Source: Apophysomyces variabilis (taxonomy: Eukaryota > Mucoromycota > Mucoromycetes > Mucorales > Mucoraceae). From it: a stretch of 64,000 nt of DNA. The first letter of the stretch is position 1. Each line of letters begins with the position of its first letter. The DNA lies in contig MZZL01000409.1 of assembly GCA_002749535.1 (NCBI GenBank), forward strand, positions 1,609,527 through 1,673,526. The letters are read 5' to 3'. A model generated the notes under the pieces. It saw nothing but the letters and a program-made list of their open reading frames with translations. It was not told where the DNA came from and ran no database searches. The translations under genes and the position numbers were made by a program. This document shows, piece after piece, positions 47,942 through 60,440 of the stretch.

Positions 47942-50072
47942 TCAATAATGATATACAGTAGCAACATTATCTCGGTAAAATTTCAAAACTAGACTTAACT
48001 GCCTTCTTGATACACCCTCTCGGTACATGATTTCCTCGATATGATGCTTGCCGTCCATATAAGGTATAAGCCTACCATCGTAAAAGAAAAGAAAAAAAAG
48101 ACAGGAAGAGAGAGAAAGAGAGAAAAAAAAAAGAGGATATATGAATTGCTCTGCCAAAACACACACTTAACCTTTCACACCTTTCAAACAGCTCGGCTAC
48201 TTCTTTAGGGGCCTTTTCATGCACCATTCGTTTCAAACTTTTCCATTCGCCTGTGTTACTGGGACTTGAACTCATACGTCCTTCCTCTTGTTGCTCATCC
48301 TGAGACTCATCCGAATGACCCACGCCTGTATTCCTCACGCCTGCCGGTAAAATGAGGACGAGAAACATGTGCAATTGGATAACGATGTCTTTCCGGAGTA
48401 GATAGGTGATTGCCTCCAAATACTGATTGCGAAGTTCTTTGGAAGGTGTAACCATATGCAGAGGTTTCGCGATAGACAACTGAGATAGTAGGGTAGGAAG
48501 ATCCAGGTTTGGGATATGCAGCTTAAAATCGGCATCTAATGCTGATAAACTACTATATGATGAGTACAGAGATTCCTTTTGCCTAACAGATCCTGCTAAC
48601 GAGAGAAAAAGCCATGACTCAACTTGTTTAATTTTGCTTGCGGCGATACGACATAGATATTTCTTGCATGGATCGTATGAATTAGTTTTGCCTTTCGCCA
48701 GTAAATTAGATGTGCCGCTAAACGGTAAATTTGAGCCAGTGAACAATCTAGCAAAAGATGCAGCTCTTGCAAACTGGTCTCATTCAGTAACGAATAACGC
48801 TTTGTCTTAATATTGTCCCCCCCCCTTTACCTTTGAGTGGGTGTTAATATTTGAACGAGTTGAACCAATGTAGGACTGGCATCCAGCGGCATGTTCTTCA
48901 ACACCTCTTCTGGATCCTCCAGTAATAGTAACGTGTGGTATGGACAAAGGACTGGATAATCATCATATTCATATCCACCCATACCATAAATATCCATTAA
49001 AGAGGAATTATAAAAATCTCTTGTCTTGCCAATAGCGTAGGTAGAAGGATCGGACATGTATTCAGCTGATGACCCATTCAGACCAAGAGTAGGAATCTGT
49101 AACGATAAGTCGATGAAATCGTTAATAATAATGTGTGCCACTGTATTCGTCGAGATAGCTTGGTATATCTGCTTGATATCACGCGCTAACGATGATTCAC
49201 GTAGAATCTCTTGCATCACCTGGTCGTAAGGTGTTCCTGAGAGGATTTAGAAGAGAGAAAGGTAAGTATTACAGAGAGTCGCTGGCTAGATCAATTAAGA
49301 AGATCACACCTTTGTTAAAAGCGTCTTCCTTGACAGCCAAAACCTTTTCTATTTCCTCCTGGACATATCCACAGCGTAGTTGTTCGTAACGAAGGGCAGA
49401 TGCATATCGTACGGCAACATGAGTATAGATGGCATCTACTTGCCGGTTAAGCTCTAGATCTGGTGGTGACATGACAAATACGACGTGAAAGAGAGTCATA
49501 TGTGAAGACGCGGTCAAATGCTTATCACTGTCGTTGTTTGTCGTTGTTGTGGTTGCCGAGGCTCTGTTCCGGTTAGCATGGACAGGTGGTGATGTGGTTG
49601 TTACTGTTGTTGCTCCTGCTGTTGTTGTTGTCGTTGCTGTTGACGAGGAGGCAGGAAGCGCTGGAGAAGACGCGGTAGTGCTATCTTGCTCGTCACGATG
49701 ATTTGTCTCGACTGTTGTTGTTAAACTAACGGGATGGCCAACAAAAGTAAGATCATCCATGCTTAGCTGAAACTTGCGGTCGCATAATGGAAGCTTTGGC
49801 GCCAAGGTGTCAGCGAGAAAGGAAACGTCAATGTTAAATATGGAATCTCGTCCAGCATAAGCATTGGTATCTGTGTCTGGTTTGTCCTCCTCGACGGGTT
49901 CTTCATTTCGTATAGTGCTTGCGTTCGTACTAGTTCTGGCTACGGAAAATCTAGTGCGCGTTTCATGGTCTTGGCTTGCTAAGGGTCGTTGTGGATCGGC
50001 TGGGTAACTCAGTACATAATGGTGGCCTCTAGTCGAATTCACTACAAGTAGAATGGCCAGTAATGAACTCAT
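47942..50072 (-). CDS. Npr3 (NPRL3), GATOR1/SEACIT subunit
   Basis: With Npr2 and Iml1/Depdc5, Npr3 forms a GTPase-activating complex that turns TORC1 down during amino-acid shortage. Exons: 50072-49310, 49236-48831, 48773-48624, 48582-48181, 48071-47942, giving 616 aa. Seen: SLLAILLVVNSTRGHHYVLSYP, the longin-type start; FHVVFVMSPPDLELNRQVDAIYTHVA; PYHTLLLLEDPEEVLKNMP; a middle winged-helix-like block YRLAAHLIYWRKAKLI; and the C-terminus YMDGKHHIEEIMYREGVSRRQL. A Thr/Ser/Ala-rich insertion from GTT/GTC repeats lies at about 49520-49700. One predicted intron (48623-48583) is only 41 nt with donor GTTGAG and is the least certain junction. Confidence 0.9.
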
Positions 50073-50325
50073 AGTGTCGGTAAAGACAGCCAAAGAACAA
50101 AGGTTATGTCACGCAGTCCCTTTTTAAATTTGAAACGATAAATTGAGTTGCGAGATAGCTGCGTAGTTACCGTTGGCAGCTGTTCGATGATAAATTTCTT
50201 TTTCGGTCATGCAAATGGTGGAGACAATCCACAGGAGATCAAATTACAACTTGATTATCCAATGTCTAACAATATCATGCAAATGGATAGGTTTTTCTTT
50301 TCAGATAATGACAATATGACAATGT

Positions 50326-51359
50326 TTAAGAGGATGTTGGTAAGTCCGGCGGCTTGGCCATAAAAAGTTGTTCAACCAAATCAGTCGGGGATGGATCATC
50401 TGTTGTAGGAAAAGGAGCGTTCTGTTTACAAAAACGTGGCTAAGGTATACCAACGTCAGATGAGAAAGGTTACTGTTATCTAATGTTCTGTGCAACTTAC
50501 TAGGGACATGGCTGAATGTGATTTTTTGAGAGTAGGCGGACATGGATGAAGCGCCAGTTCTGAAGCCGTGCCTATGGAATCTTTGGCCAGATGAGATTTT
50601 TCTGAGGGCTGTTCCTCTTGCTTCATACCCATTGAACGTTCATCAAAGACTTTGGATCGTTCTTTTCTTTCGGTAATCATAGATGGAATATCAGTTAGAA
50701 TTTGCTGTTTCTTTAATGGTGGTCTACAACGTCTTTCTCGGTTAGGCAGAGTGGATTAGTGATGCGAGATAGCTTACATTTCGAAGTCAGTATTAACATC
50801 GGATTTTTGTTCCATTCGTATGGAGAGCTTGTTTTGTCAAGTTATAATTATGAGCAAGGAGATATTGGAAATAGTGGAGGATAGAAAAGGGGCTGTGAGG
50901 GGAGTATATACCTTAATAGTGGAGTTGAATTTGCAGTGGTCGAGCAGATATCTCCGGGTTGTTAATCCAGACCCGACGTATTCGGATAAATTTATCGTCA
51001 GACTGCCAATGGGCACCGTTTCCTTACCACCGCCTAACTCTTGGTAGACTTCGAGCTTTATATCGCAGGACCCTAGTACATGTTGTCGGTTGATGACGAG
51101 TTGTGCCATGGTACTCACTGGGTGATTCCAGTGAATGGTATGATCCTTAATGGGAGCCCTGCGATTTATCAGCTATACAAACGGCATAGATGGTAATGTA
51201 CCTCTCTGTTGAGCCATTCGTGTGTGTTGCATGCTTGATTCTCCATCGGACATAGTACAATCCGCTGACGAGTGGTACATTGGCGAGATCTCTTATTAAT
51301 ATACTTAGTTCAAAATCGACTTTGCGGTTCCTCGAAATGAATAAACGTGAAAGTGACAT
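50326..51359 (-). CDS. NT-C2 domain protein (EEIG1/EHBP1-type N-terminal C2)
   Basis: NT-C2 domains are C2-like modules found in membrane-trafficking and actin-linked proteins. Exons: 51359-51202, 51158-50912, 50827-50778, 50723-50501, 50421-50326, giving 257 aa. The NT-C2 domain spans about residues 10-135: RKVDFELSILIRDLANVPL, YYVRWRI, HTIHWNHPV, LGSCDIKLEVYQELGGGKE, IGSLTINLSEYVG. The rest is polar and probably disordered, with PPLKKQQILTDIPSM and many K/E/S residues. The function in this organism is unknown. The NPR3 gene lies downstream on the same strand, 253 bases away. Confidence 0.85.
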
Positions 51360-52571
51360 GGAAATTTGTATAGTATATCGCCAATATCAAAAAAAATAGG
51401 TGCTTGCGGAACAAAGTTAGAGCGTCGCCCGTACTTCCCAGATTACCAATATGGGGATTGACGTCGGACTAACAAAATCTGGGCAGTCCTCTCGCAGTGA
51501 AATTGAAACCGAAATATCCACGTGCTGACTTCAAGATACTGGGAGCTTTGCGGCTTGACTTTGAACTGCAAATGCCAGTGATACTATTTATTAAACGATT
51601 TTTTTACTCTACTCTAAATATCACTTTGCCGTGGCTGCAAGCGTCAAGCACGCATTACTATAACACCTAAGATTAATGCAGCAAGTCCTCCAAAATGAAT
51701 CTCATTTTACGGAAGATCCGGGGCCCTGCGAACCAACGGACGGTTGAGGTAATTTTTACCTACACAATCGTCGGAATCAAGCCATAGGAGAAATAGACTA
51801 GCTTGTGCATCTCGGGTACGTGTCAGAAGGATTTAATCCCCGATTATGGAAATTGCGCGTGAATTTGTACGAGAAATTGGCGATTCACAGCAATCGAGCT
51901 GATTCCTGAAGCAAAACCTTCTTCTGGTTTTACTTGTGCGTTGTGCAAGTACACCTCTCTATATAAATCTTTGCATGTCTGAGGGCGATTAACTTGTTGA
52001 AGAATGATCAGATCATTTAAGCCATCGTAAAAGAACCAGGCTTGGCAAGCTCATGTTCAGGGCAACGAGAATTATCATATAGACATGAGATAATGAATGT
52101 AAGACTGTTCGTGAAAATATGGATGCCTTCCGGGCTGCTTATGGCGAGGGTAAATATTCGGTGCGAAACCTAGAGGGTTGTGGTCAAATAAAACAAATCC
52201 AATGCTACCGGAAGTTGATCTTTAGAATGATGAATGTGCCCGTTTAGAGTTTTAAGGAGAAAAGCGTATCGGCATTCACTAAGGACTAAGTTTTTAATTC
52301 AGTAGAGAATACTTCGATATCGCATTTCCATTCCATTCCATTCCATAAGGACCTGTCTTTATCGGCGGTTGAAATGAAGTGAAAAAGACAAAGAAGAGTA
52401 AAAGAAGAGTAACAAAAGGACACAGAAAAAGACAATGTTTATCTTGTTTTGAAGATCACCATTATGCTTCTGCATACAGCTGTGATTTGCACAGCGGAAC
52501 GTCAAAAATGATGGTAAGTTCAATTTGATCCCAAATTTTTAGAATATGTGTTCTTGCTCTTATTATCCACT
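51360..52571. other. Divergent intergenic region
   Basis: Lies between the starts of the NT-C2 gene and the dynein light intermediate chain gene and should hold both promoters. A possible non-coding leader splice donor (ATG ATG GTAAGT) is at 52508-52519. No gene seen. Confidence 0.45.
52326..52345 (+). repeat. Short TTCCA tandem repeat
   Basis: Four perfect copies of TTCCA, about 230 bases upstream of the dynein light intermediate chain ATG. Confidence 0.8.
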
Positions 52572-54956
52572 ATGACCATCCCTCTATCAGCAAGCAACTC
52601 CACTACAGCTATTCCTTCAACTTCGCCACAAGCGCAATCAACCACTACTACATCCCATACTAATTCAGACAAAGATGAGATTTGGTCCACCATCCTCAAA
52701 GGCGTGGCATCATCTAAGATGGTACCGACAAAGAATGTACTTGTTCTAGGTAACCTATCCTAAATTTGCTTCTCTTGGATAACCTAAATTTTACCCGAAA
52801 CTAGGCGATCCGGGCTGTGGGAAGTCAACCCTTATTCACTATCTTAAACACGATCCTGGTCCGCAAACCACGCTTCCTGAGGCGGACGACGTCGCTACAG
52901 CCTCGTTTGGCGTGAACGTTAACAATAATTATACCCAGTTGCCTATAGAGAATTTAGACGAAGATACAACAAACACCCTTGCATTAGGATATACCTTTGT
53001 GGATGTACAGGATGAAGAAAATGAAGGTAAAATTTTTCTTCAGAAAAGCGGCCAATGTATGAATAACTGAAATCATCATGTCATTAGCTATTGCCAGACT
53101 GAGTTTATATCAGCTAGGTCTTTCTGCTCAAGAATATCTGCCTCTATTGAAGTTTGCACTCAGTTCCAACACCATTGCTGATAGCCTGGTTATTTTGGCT
53201 CTGGACTGGACACGGCCATGGAAATTTATGGAGACATTTCAACGATGGATCAATGTATTGCAGCATTCAATTGAGGAGATATGTAAGGAAGGGAGTGCCG
53301 GAGAGACTTGGAGTCGTGGTAGAGCAATTGTTGATGAAATACGGGAGAAAGGTAAAAATTTTCATCATGTACGCTATCCCTATATCTAAACCGTTGGTGG
53401 AAAGTGGAACATTACATACAAACATACAGTGAACCATCCCTTAGCCAGACGCATGGATTCTCTGTGGGTCCTTCAACTTCTTCCGGTTCAACTCCATCAA
53501 CGACAGCAGCTTTTTCGTCTACTCCTCTCGTTACTACCACTACAGCAGCAGATCAAGTCACCTTGCCATTACCACAAGGATGTCTTACTACCAATTTCGG
53601 TATCCCTATAGTCGTGGTATGCTGCAAGGTAAAACAAAGCAAGACAAACAGAACCATACCTTATAGCTAATTCCCCGTTCTGGCCTAGAGCGACGCGATG
53701 AACATGTTGGAACAAACGCAAGATTACAAGGACGACGAATTCGATTTTATACAGCAAACTTTACGTTGTGTTTGCATGAAATGTAACTCACGCTCTGTCA
53801 CACAGCAATCCATTAACGTGGCGATTTGGCATTAGACGGCGCAGCATTGTTCTACACATCTACACTGCAACCCTATACATTTCACAACCTTCGGCAATAT
53901 ATTCTTCATCGTCTTTTAACAATGCCAAGCAAGCCATATCCTTTTATGAAAAAAGTACAGGTTGTCGAACGGGATTGCGTACTGGTCCCATCGGGATGGG
54001 ATTCATGGGGAAAGGTTAAAGTATTAAGAGAAGGATTTGACTGCGAAGGTGTCCAGCAAGGATGGGATGCCGATATGGAGGCTATTCTGGATCGACAACA
54101 GCCAGGACCAAATGGTGCAAGAGCAGTTTTCGAGGAGACGATCCCAGACCCAGAATTAGAAGAGCAGGTAAAAAAAGCCAAGGAAATATTTGCAAGGACA
54201 ACCTACGACTCCTCTGAACTTTAGCCTTTAAATCTCCCGCCTACAGTACCCTGTGAAGACGAGCAGATATTTTTTGAGCGGCATTTTGAAACGTTGCAAC
54301 GGGCTTCAGAAGGACCTTCACGGCAAGGCACAGGAGGCGCTCCAGCTGGTACGCATCCTAGCGTGGTAGGACCATTGTCTATATCGTCTTCTGCCATCGA
54401 TTTGATGTTGACTAGTACCGAAAAAGAAAGTGAAAATGGGAGATCTAGTCGATACAAGGTATTTTTTTTGACGTGCTCTAGGTTGAATCGACGATAACTT
54501 ACATGTCTTATAGGAGTCATCCTTGGAAAAGCCCAGTCTCGGGAAGGTAATTATTCATCGCCTGTCGTTGTGGTATTCTTTTTCTTTTCTTTGAGTTTGC
54601 TCATATATCTCTCTCAGGGGCTCGCAAATACCGCGGTGTCCTTGCCACCCGGTAGTACTAGCCCCACATCAACCGGCACCACTGCTGGTTCATTAGGCAC
54701 AGCCTCTAGTGGGCCTCCTGGTCCATCTCATGAAGTTTTGGCTAATTTCTTCCAGTCATTGCTCTCTAAAAAGGGATCTGTCAGCGGAACAAGTCAACAA
54801 GGCACGCCTAGTAGCGCGTCCAGCACATCACCATTGCTTAATGGGACATCTACCGGTCGAGGGGAGGATGGAGGAACCGGTCGGCGACCTACAATTAGCA
54901 GAAGAGATGTCCACAAAGAGTTGGACCGGATGCGGCAGTATTCCAGCAAACCATGA
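52572..54956 (+). CDS. Cytoplasmic dynein 1 light intermediate chain
   Basis: The LIC binds the dynein heavy chain through a Ras-like domain and links to activating adaptors through its C-terminal tail. Exons: 52572-52749, 52805-53026, 53088-53351, 53405-53628, 53689-53782, 53836-54167, 54225-54458, 54514-54546, 54618-54956, giving 639 aa. Seen: P-loop GDPGCGKST (about residues 60-68); FVDVQDEE; LVILALDWTRPWKFMETFQRW; IPIVVVCCKSD; DDEFDFIQQTLRCVCMKYGAALFYTS; LPSGWDSWGK-like VPSGWDSWGKVKVLREGFD; and EDEQIFF. The G-domain contains a Thr/Ser insertion (residues 234-270). The tail is G/S/T/P-rich and ends VHKELDRMRQYSSKP. The 33-nt eighth exon is in frame on both sides. Confidence 0.92.
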
Positions 54957-55289
54957 GAAAACAATAGTATCTTTGCAAAATCCGAACCTAATTTATAAAG
55001 ATTTGCGCATGCAGATCTGTCTAATATCAACCAGCTATTTGACTTCATTGAATCGTTTATTTCCCATAAAGAAGTTTCATATGTTAATCTGAGCTCTTCC
55101 TTATGTCTGAAGAGTCTTGACGTTTAAACTATCAGTTGCAGATAGTCCTAGGACACCAGATCATTTAAAAATACTGATACAGCATGAGATTAGCATAGCT
55201 TTATTTTGGCTGGTTCGGTTGTGAGCCGATCCAAATAATATACCCTTTAGTTTATGAGTTGATCTATCATACACAATCAAAAAATTTGT
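54957..55289. other. Convergent intergenic region
   Basis: Short spacer between the 3' ends of the dynein light intermediate chain and DnaJ genes; no feature seen. Confidence 0.5.
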
Positions 55290-57278
55290 CTAAGCTTTGT
55301 CATTGTTATCTGCTTTTTTCTCATCATTTTCGTTGCACATTCGGTCTTTCAACTTCCCGAACGCATTCTTGAAGAAACCTTTCGTATTCTTTCCTTCGCT
55401 GTTATCATCTTCGCTTCCATTTGTCGGTGGTGGTGTTTGTGGTTCCGTTGATGGATTTGAAGGAGTAGGTGTGCGGTAATCATCATCAACCAAACTGGCA
55501 TATTGTTCGATGATCTCTCGCTGCTTTCCGCGCAATGAACTATAACATGGGATTAGATCATGGCCATAGTTACCCATTACAAATACTTACCGTGGCAATT
55601 CCACCTTCAAGGTGACAATTTGGTCACCTTTCACCGACCGTTCAAGCTGCTGGATACCACGACCTCGCAAGGCGACGTTGTCGCCTGGTTGTGAGCCTTG
55701 TGGGATTTTCAATTCTACATCGCCATCAATAGTGGGGATCCGGACCTTGCCGCCAAGCATTGCTTTGTAAAATGGAATCTTAACATCAACCAAGATATCA
55801 GAGTTTCTTCTGCGGAATATCTTGGAGGGCATAACCTGTGCAAATGATGTGAGCTTAGTACTGCATTAAAAATTAACAACATACATTGAATCTCAGCAGA
55901 AGATCACCGCTTGGACCACTTCCTTGGACTGGAGAATCCCCTTCACCACGCACGCGAAGTATTGAAGATTGATCTACACCTGCCGGGATCTTGACTTCCA
56001 CCTTTTTCCGCTCTCTAACTTTGCCCATACTGTTACACGACGGACATCCTGCACCATGGGGTATGGTTGAACCAGCTCCACCACAGGCGGAACACGTTGA
56101 TTGCATATGGAACGCACCAAGCATCACTGTTTGAGTACCCGTACCGCGACAAGTGCTGCAAGTAACTTTCTCTTTGCCTGGGCGCAAGCCAGTACCCTTA
56201 CATGGTGCACAATTGACCACTTTGTTAACATCTACGTATTTAACAGCACCTTTGACTGCCTCCATAAACGACAAGTTGAGGCTTGCCTGCAAAATTATCA
56301 ACATCTCAATTTCGAGGGTCACCTATCCCCGCCAGTTTCGACTGACCTCAATATCATCGCCTTTCATAACGCGGAAAGGATCAGCTCCTGCGCCGGTACG
56401 ACCTCCTCCACCGAATCCTCCTCCAAAGAACTGGCTGAATATATCGTTTGGATCGAATCCGCCAGGGAAACCGCTACCATGGAAGCCGCCAGGACCCCCA
56501 GCTCCGGCACCAGCTGTAAAGCGATAACATTATATCAGTATCCTCACCTTCTACACTTATGTTAATTCTGTCTATACCATCAAATCCGTGTCCAAATTGG
56601 TCATATTGCTGACGCTTTTGATCATCCGACAGAATCTCATATGCTTCCTGAATTTGCACAAACTTTTCACGAGCATCTTTATCTTTGTTGGTATCTGGAT
56701 GGTACTTTTTCGCCAACTAAACAAACAAAAAAGCAGGTCAGTATATTTTAAAGAATATGTAAGCGGTGAAAGATGCCAAGTCCGAGCATGGAAAAAAGAG
56801 GACTTACAGCATAATAGGCTTTCTTAATTTCGGACGCAGATGCGCTTTTCTTCACGCCAAGAACCTCGTATGGATCTTTCTTTGCAGCAGAGGTTGGTGC
56901 TATAGTTTTTGAGACGGTAAATTCAGTTGTCGTCTTCTGATATGGAAGGATGCTTTATCTACCTGATGCATGAAAACATCTCTATTTTATGTTAGATCAC
57001 GTTGTGTTTCCCAAACAAGACTAAGCTTGCAAACCTTTTGTCTATAAACCGATGGAATGGTTCCAGCTGCAGATTTGTTCGCTATTGACAACCGTCAGTA
57101 TAACCAAGTCTTGTACATACGACATTCTTTAAAGACCTTTAACTGAGACAATGAAACGCTTCCCGCTAGGATGCGCTTTGACGTATCTTAACTGCGGATA
57201 AAGAGAACCTACAGCAAATGCTTCCGCTGCAGTTAGGCATGCAACTGCATTTCTCCATGCAAGACGCGATACGACCAT
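55290..57278 (-). CDS. Mitochondrial type I DnaJ co-chaperone (Mdj1/Tid1-like)
   Basis: Partner of mitochondrial Hsp70 in protein folding. Exons: 57278-57137, 57081-57035, 56936-56808, 56716-56578, 56513-56347, 56286-55885, 55835-55591, 55539-55290, giving 506 aa. A basic, hydrophobic N-terminus ([15 protein letters not shown]) and about 80 residues before the J domain fit a matrix presequence. J domain: [22 protein letters not shown], then [10 protein letters not shown] with HPD. A Gly/Phe-rich linker ([19 protein letters not shown]) follows. The zinc region has four CxxCxGxG-type repeats ([32 protein letters not shown]; the last is atypical). The C-terminal domain includes [19 protein letters not shown]. 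The tail is acidic and Lys-rich. Confidence 0.94.
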
Positions 57279-57693
57279 GCCTTCAACTGTTTTCCTGAAG
57301 CACTTTTCTTTTTCCACGGTGGTTTTTCATTTCTTTTCGGGGCGATTCCATGTGACTGTGCTAAAACGTCGTCACATCGCCGAGCATCCAGATTGTTCGT
57401 GTTACTGGTTTTTGAGGTCAGTTTGCGCAACTTTGAAGTTACCTTGCACTGGGCCAGAAAGAAAAAGCTCGTAAAGTTGGGCAAGCTTTGCTTTCTTTCG
57501 CATCGAAAACATAACCAACTTTAGTGTTTTTAAAGGAAAAGAAGACGTTTTGCTGGATATTTATAGATCTTTCTCCTATGATGTTGAATGCCCGATGATG
57601 ATGAATTAGCTGGAAACGTCATTCGTTTGTACGCATCCGTACGTTAATGAATGTAGAGTTATCAGAAAGCGGGGAAAAAGGATACTATCTTAT
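57279..57693. other. Intergenic
   Basis: Promoter side of the DnaJ gene; nothing else seen. Confidence 0.45.
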
Positions 57694-58020
57694 ATGACAT
57701 TCTTCACATCACAGAGGTATCAAACCTTCAACTTAAGACATGAAGAGCCAAACAGGGTCAAATTCAGAGGGTCGTATGGGCGATATACTCCACAGCAGAT
57801 TGAAAAGCTCTTTGATCTGGTTATCGAAGAGGGACGAACAGTAAAGGAAGCTGCGTTGACTGCCGGTATAAATGTCCGAACTGCCCAGAAGTGTTTTAAA
57901 ACGTATAACCGCAATTGAAGGAAGGCGTTTGCCTGGTATCCTAAGTAACCCTCGTGCTCAACACAGCGGTAAGTTGAATGATGCTCTATCATCAATAAGT
58001 GGCGCTGTGCCTGAGAATCA
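57694..58020 (+). pseudogene. N-terminal HTH fragment of an IS630-like transposase
   Basis: The frame 57694-57918 carries YGRYTPQQIEKLFDLVIEEG and KEAALTAGINVRTAQKC, a helix-turn-helix typical of the N-terminus of fungal IS630-type transposases. A stop follows, but a shifted frame continues with RRLPGILSNPRAQHSGKL, so a frameshift is likely. The catalytic domain is absent; the sequence gives way to a LINE fragment at about 58040. Confidence 0.65.
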
Positions 58021-58039
58021 GATGTCGCATGCTGAGTAT

Positions 58040-60285
58040 ACTGTTTATTGAACAGCTTTTTACGCTGTTTCACCGTACAAAACCTCAAAGACGCCATTGC
58101 ACTCCCCGCAACGCGTAAGGCGCCAGGAATTGATCATATCCGAAGCGAGATGCTTCAACCTCTGGTTGATGTCATCTCCCCCCTACTAGCCAACCTGTTC
58201 ACTCTTTGCTGGCGATGGGGTACAACGCCCGAATTATGGCGAATCGCCCAAGCTGTGCCAATCCACAAGAAAGGCCCTTCTACCGACCTAGGTAATTTTC
58301 GCCCAATCAGTCTCACTAGTGTGATCCGCAAAATCATGGAATACTGCCTAAAACCCCTGTTGGTGGTTGCAGTCCCTCTTGATATCGCCCAAGGTGGATT
58401 CCCAGCCACCCGAAGTACCCTGGACAAGCCCTCTGTCTCCATGAGCTGTGCAATTTACACAAACGAACTACAGGCAGCTCACCACTCCTGGCCTTCCTTG
58501 ATATCAAATCCGCATACGATACGGTGGATCGCACCATCATCTGGAATGCGCTCCAAGTATTCCACGCTCGTCCCTCATTAGTTTCTTTACTAAAAAACCT
58601 TTTTGATCTTGTTTCCGTAGAAGTGCTGGCGTCCAATGCGTCCTCTGATCGGTTTCACTCGGTTACCGAGGTTTTACAAGGATCTGTACTCTCTCCCCTA
58701 ATCTACTCAATTTATATTAACTCCCTTCCCTCTCATCTCCGTCTTGCCGAACTTTCCCTCCATCCCACCCCATCTAATGACTTTCATCAACCTCAGCCTG
58801 CTTGCCAAGTGGGCGATCATTTGGTCAACTGCTTATAGTATGCAGACGATGTGGTGCTAATAGGCACCGAAGAAACGATGCCTACCCTTGTGGCGGCTTG
58901 CGAAGAACACAGCTATAAACTTGGGTATCGCTGGAACCCTCTAAAATGTGTCCTGCGCCCGACTCCTCTTCCCGTCCGTGCCAACTGCTCTCTGTCACTA
59001 TATGACACCGCGATTCCAGAAGCATCATCATTTGCCTATTTAGGTATACCATTCACTGCTGCTGGTGGAATGGATGCCCAGCTCTTGCTGGAGCGAAATA
59101 GGAAAAAGCCCCCCGTACCCTCTATGCTCTCAGCTCGCTAGGCATCAGTCCCTCTGGGTTTCCTCGCCTTCTTGCTACTCGAATATACCAGCAATTTATC
59201 CGTCCACAAATGGAATATGGCCTAGCCATCCAACGCCTAACCGCGAAACAAACAAGCTGTTAACGAACACGAAAGCAATATGTCTCCGGAAAATCTATGG
59301 ATGCCGCAACGTACGAAGCTCTACCACTGTGATGCACCACCTCGCCAACCTGCCTACGATGGCCAGCTGAGTTTCTATTCTGCAGGCAAAATTCCTCTTT
59401 CGCGCCAGTGACCTTCCCCCTGATGCCTTGCTCACAGCCCTGCTCCCACGATTGTGTACCGTACAGACGAGTCGCTTCCGCCAACTGTCGGGCACACAAC
59501 TCTGGACACAGCTGCCACGCCCTATTGGAAACCTCACTCACAAACTTTTCCAGAGACAAATCCGCCAATTCCTGTTTGAACAATTCGCCACCCGTTTGCA
59601 GGGCGATAACACGGTCTTGCTACGCGCCTGCCGTGGACAACCTGAAGTGGACCTCGTCTTGTGGCTACCGTTGTCGAGAGAGGAGCACAGCCGATGCATC
59701 CGATGGCGCCTAGGCTGGATGTCCAGTGGTAAACCGTGGCAATGTCGGAACTGTCAAGACGCGGCCAATCTCAGCCGCCAACATGCTCTAGTCTGTCTCG
59801 AAATCCACCGTCTTCTGCAAGTCCCGGTGATGCTGTTGGACCCGATCTCTTTCGTTCCAAACAGACTGACCCGACAGCCGCGTACCATCGCCTACTGGCA
59901 GACCATTTGGCCTACCCTTTCCAGCCTTCTTCTCCACCTCGATCAACTCTGCCATGCACCAGGCACATTGCTAACTAATTCTCTTGCGAAGCGAGCTCCG
60001 GCCAACGACTTCCTCCTCTGGATATCGTCCCCTTCCACCCTCCCATAGACGTGTTCTCGTTTTCTCCCCTCCCTTGTCCCTGATTTCTGACTTTTTCCCA
60101 GACTACTTTTCTTTCTGCTTCTTACTCTCCTTTGTTCTCTTCCCCTCTTAGCCTGACCTTTTTGCCTTTTCCTTTTTTCCCTTTGCCCGCAGGGTTTTTT
60201 TCATTTCTCTTTTTCTGAGACCGAACCAGAGTGGACACGTTAAGAACGCAGCACTCACGGTTATAAAATCAAACAATAAACTTAA
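58040..60285 (+). mobile_element. 5'-truncated, frameshifted LINE (non-LTR retrotransposon)
   Basis: Reverse transcriptase blocks appear in order but in several frames: RKAPGIDHIRSEML, PIHKKGPSTDLGNFRPISLTS, FLDIKSAYDTVDR, VLQGSVLSPLIYSIYINSLPS, then YADDVVLIG (frame near 58850), and FAYLGIPFTAAGG. The last frame (59428-60048) carries a zinc knuckle-like CRNCQDAANLSRQHALVC and ends at 60048. There is no endonuclease domain. The 3' part (60050-60285) is pyrimidine-rich, then A-rich. At least three frame changes and internal stops make it inactive. Clade not assigned. Confidence 0.8.
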
Positions 60286-60336
60286 ATCAATTTTTTACGC
60301 TAGTCTAAATACCGAAGTTGACGGAAGGAGGACGGA

Positions 60337-60440
60337 GGATGTGGTATAGACCCTTCGGGCCGCGCTACTTTATTCGCAGTTTTAACTTCCAATAAAAATA
60401 AAAAATATTTCCTATCCTACTACTCTAGATTCTTTCGCCA
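60337..60440 (+). repeat. Left inverted terminal repeat of the DIRS-like element
   Basis: Begins GGATGTGGTATAGACCC and runs to the TCTAGATTCTTTCGCC region. Its reverse complement recurs at 61641-61757 with few differences. Confidence 0.75.
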
